Assembly (NCBI RefSeq): GCF_036850765.1
Contig: NC_089490.1
Span: 275,976,482-276,040,481, forward strand
Reading direction: 5' to 3'
Length of the DNA stretch: 64,000 nt
DNA from: Saccopteryx bilineata
Lineage: Eukaryota; Chordata; Mammalia; Chiroptera; Emballonuridae
The first letter of the stretch is position 1; each line of letters opens with the position of its first letter. Below are positions 22,020-32,014 of the stretch, piece after piece. The notes under the pieces are model-generated. The model was given only the letters and a program-made list of their open reading frames with translations. It was not told the DNA's origin and searched no databases. Position numbers and translations under genes: made by a program.

Positions 22020-22635
22020 TTTAATAAGCTGCTTGGAGTAGGGACTGGGACCACCATGAGACATGCTGCAGTACATACTGTGACAGTCTAGCCTTCAGTA
22101 GTCTTTGGTTATCAAAGGATTAAGAAGATGTCAGAAGGCAAGTTGAGCCCTGCCCTTGGTGTTGTCTTTCTCTTTTTCTTCACAGGGCATTCAGCCCCAA
22201 ATTAACAACATTTTTGCTTGTGTATTTGTTTGTCTTTAAGGAATATTAATTTGAAAGATACTAAACCATTGTAGTCTAGAAGGTTTAGGTCTTAGTCTAG
22301 CCTTGCCAATAAGAAACTTAGAGAGAAACTGAAGATATGATATGTGGGGTTTGAAGATATATTCATATTTCTTTGTAATTTACAATCAAAATGGGAGAAG
22401 AAGAACATGAAGCTGTTTAATTTCACATCATGCTTGATTTAAACCAACATTGCCTGATGATGGTAACTGGGGAATTTTTTTCTGACTCTAATAAATTGAT
22501 GTGTAGTTTCCGGCCTTTTACAGAATAGGTTATGCTACACAGCAAAATGCTCAGTTTCAAAGTGATAAGTCTGGTATTTCTTCCTCCTTGTCTTCTTCCC
22601 CCTCCTTCCTTATCTCCTTCTTTGAAATGACACAC
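22020..22635. other. Unassigned stretch
   Basis: No gene or repeat family is recognised. Confidence 0.4.
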
Positions 22636-22639
22636 TGAA

Positions 22640-23395
22640 ATATTTTGTGCTGGGAAAACTTAGGCCGTTTTTCTCAACATTATATTTGTGAATGTTACCC
22701 ATATATTTGTAGATATTTTTTTGTTTCTTAGAAACATTGTAAGAATATAGTATAATTTAACTTATTCTATAGATTGCTAAAGGAAATTTAAGTTGTTTCC
22801 AGTTTTAGGGTAACTGCTGTTATGGCTATGACCAATTTGCTCGTGTCTCTTGGTTGCATGTACTTACATTTCTTAGGAAGGTAGAATTGCTGTAGAATAT
22901 AGAGAATTTTAAGTGCTAATGTCAGTTTAAACTTCCACTAGCACTTGATGAGAATTTCAGCTGCTCTAAATCCTCACTAAAATATGACAGCCTAGTATTC
23001 TGAATTTTAGCACTTCTGGTAGATTGAGTTCCAGTTCATTATAAGTTTAATTTGAATCTGCCTGTGTGTTCTATCTGGAATACATTTTAAAATGTTTAGT
23101 AAACATTTTAATTTCCTTTTTTGCAAAATTTCTGGTTAAATCACTTACATGTTTTTTTATGGGGATATTTACTGTTTTGCATATTGCTATGTAGGAGGTC
23201 ACTTATTCTAAATATAAACCTTTCTAATTATATATGTTGTAAATATCTTGTCTCACTTGTTGTATCATCTTGTAAAATTTGTGATTTTTACCAATAGAAA
23301 CCATTAAATTTAGTTGAAATTATCCACCTTTACCTTTATAGTTAGTGAATTTTGTATTCTATTTTGAAGTATTTTTCTATTTTGAAGTCATAAAA
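22640..23395 (-). mobile_element. Old L1 3' region
   Basis: Plus-strand order 'agtttaaacttccactagcacttgatgagaatttcagctgctctaaatcctcac' and 'cttctggtagattgagttccagttcattataag' matches the reverse complement of old L1M ends. Strongly diverged. Confidence 0.6.
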
Positions 23396-23401
23396 ATATT
23401 C

Positions 23402-23693
23402 CTTTTTTTTTTAAGTGAGATGAGGGGAGATAGTGAGACAGACTCCCACATGCGCCCTGACAGGGATTCACCTGGCAACCCCTGTTTGGGGCCAATGCTT
23501 GTATCAGCCGAGCTATCCTCAGCACCTGAGACTGATGCTGGAACCACTTCTGGCTGTGGGAGGGAAAAAGGGAGAGAAGGGGGAGAGGGAAGCAGATGGT
23601 TGCTTCTCCTGTGTGCTCTGACCAGGAATTGAACCCAGGATGTCCATATGCCAGGCCAGCACACTGTCCACTGAGGCAGCCAGCCAGGGCCGA
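23402..23693 (-). mobile_element. tRNA-derived SINE, family A, partly deleted
   Basis: The minus strand begins 'ggccctggctggctgcctcagtggacagtgtgc'. It has a B-box-like 'tgggttcaattcctgg', the 'agagcacacaggagaagcaacc' module, a C/T block, and a shortened end with oligo-A. It splits the old L1 (22640-23395 and 23694-24360). Confidence 0.88.
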
Positions 23694-24365
23694 GTCATCC
23701 TTTTCCAATAATTTCAAAGAGTGTACTTGTTTTTGTTCACATCTAGTTCTACAAATCTCTTGGAATTGAGTTTTTTATTCGATGTGAGGTAGGAGTCAGG
23801 TTTTATTTTCAGATGGTTGTTCAACTGACTGAGCATCATTTGTTGAAATGACTCCCTCTTCTCTACTGCATTGTTTTGCTCCTTGGTCAAGCATCAGTTG
23901 TTCATATTTGTGTGGTCTGTTTCTAGACTTCTCTTCTATGTACCAATTTATCTATCTTTGCACCAATACAGCACTGTTTTTCTTATTATGGCTTTATTTG
24001 GTTTTGCAATAAAATAAGTCCTCCCATTTCATTTTGTCCTTTTTTATTTTCCTTCAGAGTGTCTTTGACATTCTTAGTCCTGTACTTTTCCATACAAATT
24101 TTAAATTGGTATTTTGGTTAAAACACATACACATAAAACCCCCTTATTACTTCTTTTGGGATTGCATTGACTCTTTAGATTAATTGTGGAAAATTTTCAC
24201 TTTAAACATTTATTTTATAATTAATAAACATAAAAAATTGTTTCATGTAATTTTGTGCTCTGTAATTTCTTTAAATAATATTTTCTGTGAAGGAGTCACA
24301 TGCATATTTTGTTAGATTTATTTCTAGGCATTAGATTAGATTTTTCATAATGTAGTTAATGACAC
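23694..24365 (-). mobile_element. Old L1 ORF2 segment
   Basis: Plus-strand landmarks 'tcatttgttgaaatgactccctcttctctactgcattg', 'accaatttatctatctttgcaccaatacagcactg' and 'attccttttgggattgcattgactctttagatt'-like order are reverse-complement L1 ORF2. Later 'tagatttatttctaggcatt' near 24315 places it in the reverse-transcriptase to C-terminal part. Multiple stops. Confidence 0.8.
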
Positions 24366-24389
24366 ACACACACATATTTAAGGCATTCA

Positions 24390-24722
24390 ATTCTGCTTAT
24401 TGCTAACATAGAGACAGAATTAAAAAACTCTTAACAGGCCTATAAGAAATAAAGAAATTAAATCAGCAATTTAAAACTCTCCACAAAGTCCAGGCCCAGA
24501 TGGCTTCACTGGTAACTTTAAGTAAACATATAAAGAAGAATTAGAACAAAGAACTCACAAAATCTCCCAACAAATAGAAAAAGATGGAACACATCTTAAC
24601 TAATTTTGTGGGACTAGTTTAACTTTGATACTAAAAGCAGACAATGACATTATAAGAAAAGAAAACTACAGGCCAGTATCTTTTACGAATGTGGATGTAA
24701 AAATCTTCAAGAACACTAAGAA
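24390..24722 (+). mobile_element. L1 ORF2 segment in inverted orientation
   Basis: 'acaaagtccaggcccagatggcttcactggtaac', 'acatataaagaagaattagaacaaagaactcac' and 'attataagaaaagaaaactacaggccagtatc' are the sense-strand start of the ORF2 reverse-transcriptase region. They are on the plus strand, opposite to the adjoining L1 part at 23694-24365 and upstream of it in L1 order. This is the layout left by a 5' inversion during L1 insertion. Confidence 0.82.
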
Positions 24723-25400
24723 AGAATCACGTGCGTGTGAACTTTGTTTTGAAAAGCGAACTATTTGTCAATGAAAGCCTCATGCATCTGCTGTGCGTGA
24801 TGCGAGGGCATGAGCGAGGGCATGTGACTAAATCCAATTACACTAGCACTTGTTCAGTGATAAGGATAGTCTGCACTTGTTCAGTGATAAGGAAGTGCAG
24901 TCTGTTTCACTGTGCCTTAGCTACATTTCAGGGCATTGATTAAGGGTTTTGGTTAAGGTGTAATGAATCATAATTTTCCCATTAAAAATAATTGGAGATA
25001 GACTCCTCATTAGCATTTTTGTACAGAGCTTCTGATTATTAGGGACATATGACTGCCACTAAGTCAGTGATAGTTGAATTTTATATGTCCTTCTATAAGC
25101 TTGTAAATTATATATTGTTTTATTATAATTATTTTTTTAGTTGTGTTCTCAGAGATTGCAGCCTTCACCCCTGACTCAATGTCTGACATTCTTTGGTGTT
25201 TCACTCTTACTTGATGATGCAAAGACCCTAAGAATGCTTTATTTCTATTTCACCCACTTAGAAACTTAGTTCCATTGCCCTTTGTGTTTTAATTTTACAC
25301 ATATTTAAACATTTAAATGCCATTAATATTATTAGTTATTCAGTATTTTTTTAGTGTTACATGTTTACCCTTTTTATTGACTTTCACTTCTATTCTTTAC
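24723..25400. other. Unassigned; CpG-bearing segment with a 21-bp direct repeat
   Basis: The part at 24728-24840 holds six CpGs, far more than its surroundings, and is followed by two copies of gcacttgttcagtgataagga (24846-24866 and 24873-24893). No element family is recognised. An open frame at 24731-24943 is 70 codons with no known motif. Confidence 0.4.
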
Positions 25401-25850
25401 TGCATCTTTAGCTTTCATCTGAGATAATTTTTCTTCTTCTACCTTGAAGGCATTTAAATATATTCCCTGTCTTGCAGATCTGTTAATAATAAATTATACT
25501 TTCTTAGTTTGTTGTTGTTATTGTTCAAACTATAAAGTTCAAACTGGAAGGAATTTATTTTTTGGATGTAGACTTCTACTTTGTTAATTTTCTTTTCACA
25601 GCGGGAATATATCATTGCATTTCCATCTATTTTGTTTGTTTTTATTAGGAAGTGAGTTCCAAGTCCTATTGCTTCTTTGAAGGTAATCTCTTTTATTTCT
25701 GGCATATTTAAAATTTTTTGTTGGTTTGTTCCATTTTCCTTAACTTTACTCTGAAATTTGTGACCTTTTAAAAAATTTATCTGGCTTGAGAATTCAAAGT
25801 TTTTTTTCAATTTGTATCTCCACATCTTTCTTTAATTTTTGAAAGTTTTC
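25401..25850. other. A+T-rich stretch with a 123-codon minus-strand open frame, judged non-coding
   Basis: The frame 25454-25825 (minus) is rich in Asn, Lys and Ile and includes an Asn run from (TTG/TTA)n. No motif or exon context supports a gene. Because an L1 3' region follows, it may itself be an old LINE remnant. Confidence 0.4.
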
Positions 25851-26131
25851 ATCCATTCTCTCCTCAAGTATTGCTTCTACTTTATGTTAAATTTTCTTTC
25901 TGTGGGACAATTATGCATATGCTAGATATTTTCACTTATCATCTTTTATTTTTAAATTTCCTTCTTGAAATTATTTGCTTGAGTCTGGATTTTTTTTATC
26001 TCATCTTTCAGCTCATTAATTTTTCTCTTTATCTGTATCTAAATTTGGTAATCCATTCAATAAATTCTTAATTTTAGTAATTTTAATTTTTATATTTATA
26101 ATTTTTATTTTTTCATTTTATAGTTTTCTTA

Positions 26132-26202
26132 GTTTCTAGTGTTTTATATCTTTGAAAATGCAGATCTGTTTCTAGTGTTTTATATCTTTGAAAAGCAAAT
26201 CT
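26132..26202. repeat. Two tandem copies of a 36/35-bp unit
   Basis: gtttctagtgttttatatctttgaaaa... occurs at 26132-26167 and 26168-26202, with a third partial copy starting at 26203. Confidence 0.9.
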
Positions 26203-26264
26203 GTTTCTACTGTTTGTTTTTTTTCTACATTTTAATTCATGTTATTGGTCTGATTGTATGCTGG

Positions 26265-26385
26265 TCATTTTTTTTAAGAGAGAAAGAGAGAGACAGACAG
26301 GAAGGGAGTGAGATGAGAAGCATCAATTCTTTTTTTTGCAGCACCTTAGTTGTTCATTGATTGCTTTCTCATATGTGCCTTGACA
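26265..26385 (-). mobile_element. tRNA-derived SINE family B, 3' fragment only
   Basis: Only the tail part remains: oligo-T, GA-rich, 'gatgagaagcatcaatt' and 'gcaccttagttgttcattgattgctttctcatatgtgccttgac' on the plus strand. The tRNA-like head is missing. Confidence 0.85.
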
Positions 26386-26900
26386 GGCATTGAGTGCAAA
26401 GCTTGTAGACAGAATTGCATGTATACCCTTGAGGCTTAGAATAATGGCTCTGTCCTCCAGAGAGTATTTAACATTTTAAATTTAATTTTGCTTTTAGCAG
26501 GCACTGGCAGTAGATTCTGGCATCACCTTAATTGGTCTCAGGGTCTGAGATTTTGAAATAATTCAAAGCTTGGCTAAGTAATTCTTAAGGCTAGTTCATT
26601 TCTTATTTTAAAACTCGCTTTTACTTGGAGATTTGTTCCATAGGCATTATAGCTTAGATATTGGATAGCTTGTCAGGACCTCTGTTCACTGTTTGAATGA
26701 CCTGGGATCCATTTTTGCTCCATAGTCCTATAAGACTCTCAGAAGTCCTGCTCATATTTTGTCTTTTATTTTTTTTCTTTACACTTTTCAGAATTTGGTA
26801 GATACCATTAAGTGAAATTAGACTCCAAATCCTCTCCTAGATCTAACTCCTGACTATGTCACAACCTTATCAGCTTTCTCTAATATCATCCAACAGACTT

Positions 26901-28895
26901 TTTAAATTATGGCCAAGTTTTCTGGTTGTCCTTAGTAGAAGCACTGGTCCAAATTTTCTAGTCTACCCTCTGTTAATCTTCAATCTATAACATTGTGTAT
27001 TTTTGTTCAATTAGCAAATACTCTTGCCTGCTCAAGCCATTCAGCTGGATACTGTGAAGAAGTCACAGTAGAATCTGTCTAGATTTGCCCAGGTCTAGAC
27101 AAGGTAATTCAACATGGGCATAAAAGGGTACACATAAAGCACATCATTGTGCCTGCCAACTGAGAGACCCTCTTAATCTATACATCATCACATCCCTTCA
27201 TGCCTGAAGTTTCTTGTTTTCTAAACCAGCAGAGTACTTAAGAATGGCCAATTTTACTGTGCATACTAAAGCAATTTCTTTATGTCTATTCAATTAAATG
27301 CAAACTCAATTTCAAATGTATTTTCATACAGATTTTAAGGGTAAAACCAACTACATTTATGCTGAAAAAATATTTACCTGTTTACTTTTAATAAAATACT
27401 AGGTTAAGAATTGAAAAAAATTAGGGTTTCTTCTTCATCAGGATACATTCATTGTCCTCACAAATGGAAAACAACTATAAATTTACAGTTTGTGTGGGCT
27501 TATTGGGTCTAAAAATGCTGTGTCATTATTTATATCTTAATGTAAGAAAGACCTTGTCTGGGGAGATGGAAAACAGCCTTAGGCTGCTATACTTGGTTGA
27601 TATAATCCTTAGCTAAAAAAAAAGACTGAGGGCTTATTCCTGCTAAACCATAAATGTAGATTTATTATTCTACACTTTCAGAATCTCAGAGTCCCTGAAA
27701 GTTGTTTGTGGTGTATGGAAAAACAAATATTTAACTCTCTTACTGTCACCAAGCTTTCCAGGAGCCTGTCATTTCCCTGGACTCAAGGCCTCGGCAGTGA
27801 GGCCATAAAAAGCATCACCAAGGTCAGTCTTGTCACACTTCAAATCCTTTTGGATTTGTCTTGGTTGTGAAAGTGATTTGTGCACTGCACACTTAGTTTC
27901 ATGAAATGTGGGGTTTTTTACTCTCATTTTCTAGTAGAAAAGAGAAGTAAATGGAAAAAAGAAGCAGCAACCCAAAGGAGGATGCTAAATAAATAATGAC
28001 CCTCATGCTTTCCGTAAATATATAATGAGTCCCTATTATGTGCCATGTATAGCGCACATACCATATAGTACCAGCATACCAAGGTCAAGCAATATAATAG
28101 AGTCTCAGCATTCTAGAATCTTAGAGTCTAGAGGAATCTATTTTGATTTAAGCAAATGACAAAGACTCTTGATGTCAACTGGCTGAGTCATTTTGTCTAC
28201 TTGGTTGCTTAGAACATTTTTTGTGGTAGATCCTTTTATGTGATGTAAAGATTATTCTACTTGGTGTCCATCCACTCTTGTATGTCCTTCCACATTTTTC
28301 TATCCAGACGTTTTTGTGTCCATTGTCCAATCTTCTTTTTTCTAGTGCTAGCTGGTCATGCCATTCATCTTTGTCCCACTAGTCTTGAATATATATTTCA
28401 TGCTATAGTCATCTTCTCTTCCTATAAACAGAATATGGCCAAATGCATTGCCCAAAGCTCTGCACACTTGGAAGATTTCCCTCTCCACTGTGTTCAAGGC
28501 CACACAAAGATAAGACCAGAGTGTGCCTGGGGCTATGGTAAAGGGCCCTGCTCTGGGGTTGCAGTATAAGTGCAATGGCCAGCCCTTGAAGGTGAGAAAT
28601 GGCTAGATCTGTGGTTTTTAGTGGTGACTCTGGCTGTTATGTGCCAGAGAAGAGCACATACACATATGTAGTGTGGCTGTCCACAGAGTTCTCAGAACCG
28701 GGGCAATGCCTGAGTGGTTTAGTAATGTGAGATATTTGAACAGGCCCAGAAGCTGTGATATAGAAGTTGAACATTGGCTTTTCTTCTTTTCATTAATGTG
28801 ACCTTGAAGATGCTCCTCAAATGGTTTGGGTTACTATTTTCTAATTTAAAATTTTTGCAGTACTAATACCCTAAAAATTCTGGTGAGGAGTGAAA
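26901..28895. other. Unassigned stretch
   Basis: No exon is recognised. 'taatgagtccctattatgtgccatgtatag' at about 28022-28051 resembles the end of a MIR or L2 relic. The 102-codon frame at 28261-28569 has no recognised motif. Confidence 0.4.
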
Positions 28896-29329
28896 AAATA
28901 ACACTAGGAAACAAAATTTTTGTTTCATCCACAAAAACACTTGTTCTTACCTAATTCAAGTGTGCTGATCTCAAATCTGACATTAGTTTTTCTCTGTAAG
29001 CTACATTGGGCATTTTTTGCAATTCAAGATTTTAGGTTTTCATCTTATTGTAAAATTTTCAACATTTAGTTTAACATAATGAAGTAGAATGTCTTCTTGG
29101 GCATCATCTTTGTGAAAATATAATAATTTATATAATGCAGTAAATACACTAATACACTAAAAGATATGATTGCATCAGATTTGTCTACAATTTCTAAATA
29201 GAACATATTAAAACACTTATTTTAATCATAAAATTTGTGCAAAACTTATTTAAATTATATTCAGGCAAAAATTTGCATTTGTAGCCCTTGCATTTGTGTA
29301 CTTGTTGAGGACAATTTCGTTTGATACTC

Positions 29330-30172
29330 CATTAGTAGTCTGCTCATCACTAACAGCTCCAAGATTTTCAGGAAACTTATCAAGGTGACTGTTCAGAAAG
29401 TGAATCTTAATGCTCATGATATATCCAATGTTGTGGAAAGCCAACAGCATCCTTTGAACTAGAAGTTCATAGATTTCTGCTTTTTTGTAGCCAAGGAAGT
29501 TCTTTGTAACTGTCATAAAAGACTGTCATGCTGCTTTCTCCTCCTTATTCATCTGCCTGGCAAATTCTTCATCACGTATGAGGGTTCAAATTTGAGGTCC
29601 ATCGAATACATCTGCTTTTATCTTCTCGAAAGACAAGGCAGGAAAAGCAGAAATAACATGTTGAAAGCATTCACTTTCTCTATTCAAAGACTGAACAAAC
29701 TGATTTCATTAAGCCAAGTTTGATGTGAAGCGGGGGAAAAATGATCCTGTCTTGATTAACTATAGGTTCATTCACAATATTTTGCATCCCTACTTCCAGA
29801 GCTTCACGTTTCAGCCACTCCTTCTGTGTCCAGTGTTTCTCCCGAGCTCGGCTGTCCCACAAACACAGAAGGCAAGGATAATTAGTGAAACCTCTCTGTT
29901 ATCCTAGCAGGAAATTTACCATTTTAAGATCCACATAAATGGTCCAGTTATGCTCCTCATACTTCAGAAAGTCAAGGACAACTTTTATGTCATTATAATC
30001 TTCTCACAGATGAGTTGAATAACCAATTGGAACTGCTGAAAATAGGCAATATATGCACATGTCACAAATGATAAAATATTGCGCCTTTGACGTTGAAGTG
30101 TGTAACAGCCACATATATAACAGAAGGTGTCAAGACTATTCTTACATTTACGCCTACTCAAAGAAACCACAA
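29330..30172 (-). pseudogene. Transposon-borne protein relic with zinc-knuckle-like start, stops and frameshifts
   Basis: Minus-strand reading gives, in order, a Cys-X2-Cys module (FCYICG, then QRRNILSFV and AYIAYF) at about 30060-30160. Then PIGYSTHL and VVLDFLKYEEHNW near 29930-30030, a CLLCLWDSR module near 29870, and PPLHIKLGLMK near 29715. HFLNSHLDKFPENLGAVSDE follows, ending near 29334. The order and motifs resemble multi-copy proteins I associate with repeats in arthropod and fish genomes; function there is not established to me. In-frame stops lie at 30004-30006, 29899-29901, 29586-29588 and 29526-29528. A frameshift lies near 29702 and another near 30000-30040. Part of the expected region after the Cys module and the C-terminus are missing. 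Two of the stops could be CGA-to-TGA decay. Not functional. Confidence 0.72.
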
Positions 30173-30175
30173 TTC

Positions 30176-30361
30176 GCCTGACCTGTGGTGGCGCAGTGGG
30201 ATAAAGCGTCAACCTGGAACACTGAGGTTGCCGGATCAAAACCCTGGGCTTGCCTGGTCAAGGCACATATGGGAGTTGATGCTTTCTGCTCCTCCCCTTT
30301 CTCTCTCTCTCTCTCTCTCTCTCCCCTCTCTCTAAAAATCAATAAATAAAATATTAAAAAA
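30176..30361 (+). mobile_element. tRNA-derived SINE, family B short form, inside the transposon relic
   Basis: The head 'gcctgacctgtggtggcgcagtgggataaagcg' is followed by 'ttgccggatcaaaaccc', 'ggtcaaggcacatatgggagttgatgc', a (CT)n tail and 'aaaaatcaataaataaaat'. Perfect 16-bp duplication aaagaaaccacaattc at 30160-30175 and 30362-30377. The insertion splits the coding relic near its start, so the transposon was there first. Confidence 0.96.
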
Positions 30362-30879
30362 AAAGAAACCACAATTCAATCTTAAAACAAAATAAGAGGG
30401 TGTTTTTGTCAGATAATAATTTTTTACATTTAAAAACAACTATAATTATGTAAAAGTGATGTTTGTAAAACATTAATTGCCTTGTGGTTATGTTCAATCC
30501 AAGAGTCGTTGCCCTTTAACTCCAATTTCAAAACCAATGCATGCCATTAATGATAACAAAAAGAAATTAAAAGTGCATAAAAACTAGAGCATGCACCAAA
30601 AAACAGATTTCTGATTTGGAATCAGTGATGAAGAAATATATAGAAATAGTTCTAAAATCTCATTTTTTCAACAGAAAATGAAAAAGAAATTGTTCCCCAG
30701 TGTAATGAACGTGAAATCAAATGCCCAGATCTTAACACATTGTGGAAAATCAAGAAGAGTATATGATCTGGAATTTGGGAGGAGACATGAAGCACAAACA
30801 TATTAACTGCATTTGAATGCACAGATGGCTTTATGAGAGATAGGACTCAGTGCTAACTTAAATCAGATTCTTTACAAGT

Positions 30880-31264
30880 GACTTTTTTAAAATAATTTTT
30901 TATTTTTCAATTACTGTTGACATATAATATTATATTAGTTTGAAGTGTAAACCCTTGATTGGATATTACAGAACCTACTAAGTGATCACTCCAATAAATC
31001 CAGCCCCCATCCAACCACAATATTATTGACTGTATTCCCCATGCTGTCCTTTATACCCCCTGACTATTCTGTAACTATCAATTTGTACGTCTTAATATCT
31101 TCACCCTTTCACCCATCTCCCTCCCTCCCTCCCTCCCTCCCTCCCTCCCTCCCTCCCTCCCTCCCTCCCTCCCTCCCTCCCTCCCATCTTTCACCTAGCT
31201 TCCCAACCCACTTTTCCTGTGACAATCACCAGTTCTCTCTCTGTGTCTCGCTTGAGGAAATGGG
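30880..31264 (-). mobile_element. L1 3'UTR relic
   Basis: 'aataattttttatttttcaattactgttgacatataatattatattag' and 'cactccaataaatccagcccccatcc' on the plus strand are reverse-complement L1MA-type 3' sequence. It contains the (CCCT)n run at 31118-31185. Confidence 0.7.
31118..31185. repeat. (CCCT)n microsatellite, about 17 units
   Basis: Pure CCCT repeat, with the G-rich complement (AGGG)n on the minus strand. It grew from the pyrimidine-rich part of the L1 3'UTR. Confidence 0.98.
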
Positions 31265-31372
31265 CCCACAATAAGTGTGCATTTGATAGTTTTTTGAGTT
31301 GTAGATCTGAAACTTGTACCCCAGTGAATTCAATAAAAAACAAACTAAAAACTATAAAATAAAATACAATAC
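31265..31372 (+). mobile_element. L1 3'-end fragment
   Basis: 'gagttgtagatctgaaacttgtaccccagtgaattcaataaaaaacaaac' is the last part of an L1 3'UTR with its A-rich end, in plus orientation, next to an oppositely oriented L1 piece. Confidence 0.55.
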
Positions 31373-31384
31373 ACTGAAATGGAG

Positions 31385-31500
31385 AGTTAGAGTCACGTAA
31401 CCTCTGCTGCTTCTCAACTATGTGATATTAGATGTGTCCTTTAATTTATCAGAACAATTATTTTCTCATTTGAATAAAGATGATAATATCTTCTAAAAAT
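31385..31500 (+). mobile_element. Possible MIR relic
   Basis: 'agagtcacgtaacctctgctgcttctcaactatgtgatattagatgtgtcctttaatttatcag' plus 'tcatttgaataaagatgataatat' follows the MIR core order. Confidence 0.55.
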
Positions 31501-31504
31501 AAAC

Positions 31505-31905
31505 AGTGTAGTACTCATGTACAACAGAATATTACTCAGCCATAAAAAGATAAAATCTTACCATTTGCAACAGCATGGATAGACCTAGAGAATATTATGC
31601 TCAGTGAAATCAGTCAGTCATAGAAACACAAATACAACACGATTTCACTTATATGTAGAAACTAAAAAACAAAGTAAATGAACACACATACATGTAACAT
31701 AGTGACAGCTGTCAGAGGGGTGGAGGTGTGGGAGACAAAATGATAGAGGTGAAGGGATTAAGCAAAAATACATACATATATATATATATCACACATAGAA
31801 CAGACAACAGTGTGCTGATAGCCAGGAGGAAAGGGAGGGTGAAGGGTAGGTGGGTGTGGGCAAAGGGGGAAAATGATGAAGGACAGTGAGTTTGCTTGGG
31901 ACAAG
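31505..31905 (+). mobile_element. L1 ORF2 end and 3'UTR
   Basis: 'gtacaacagaatattactcagccataaaaagat', 'aacagcatggatagacctagagaatattatgc' and 'cacgatttcacttatatgtagaaactaaaaaac' are the classic end of old L1 ORF2 and the start of the 3'UTR. The G-rich 3'UTR follows. Confidence 0.85.
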
Positions 31906-31976
31906 GGACTTCCTTTCAAGGAAACTTTTAGTTTGATTGATGCTTAATGGTTTTATGAAACTATAACTTTCCTAAG

Positions 31977-31978
<2 letters not shown>

Positions 31979-32011
<33 letters not shown>
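31979..32011. repeat. (CA)n microsatellite
   Basis: About 16 uninterrupted CA units. Confidence 0.98.

Positions 32012-32014
<3 letters not shown>

Larger units (their letters stand above)
25851..26900 (-). mobile_element. Old L1M-type 3' region, interrupted by a SINE piece
   Basis: Plus-strand order 'ccattctctcctcaagtattgcttctac', 'gggacaattatgcatatgctagat', 'tctcatctttcagctcattaatttt' and 'gattgtatgctggtcattt' is the reverse complement of long old L1 3' sequences. It includes a local tandem duplication at 26132-26202. Confidence 0.55.
28902..30702 (-). mobile_element. Decayed DNA transposon with CACT-type ends, TAA target duplication and coding relic
   Basis: The left end is CACTAGGAAACA and the reverse-complemented right end is CACTGGGGAACA. 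Similarity continues imperfectly for about 100 bp into each side: 'ctgatctcaaatctgac..ttagttttt' near 28964-28991 against 'ctgattccaaatc..ctgtttttt' on the right. Both ends are flanked by TAA (28899-28901 and 30703-30705). Between them lies a minus-strand coding relic, described separately, and a later SINE. The ends and 3-bp duplication fit the CACTA/EnSpm style, but the superfamily is my inference. Confidence 0.8.

Noticed and set aside
24846..24893. CRISPR-like direct repeats
   Set aside because: Only two copies, in a mammalian genome; a local duplication.
25454..25825. 123-codon minus-strand frame as a gene
   Set aside because: Asn/Lys/Ile-rich translation of A+T-rich DNA beside an L1 relic, no motif or exon context.
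31026..31274. 82-codon frame with Pro-Ser-Leu repeats
   Set aside because: Translation of the (CCCT)n microsatellite inside an L1 relic.
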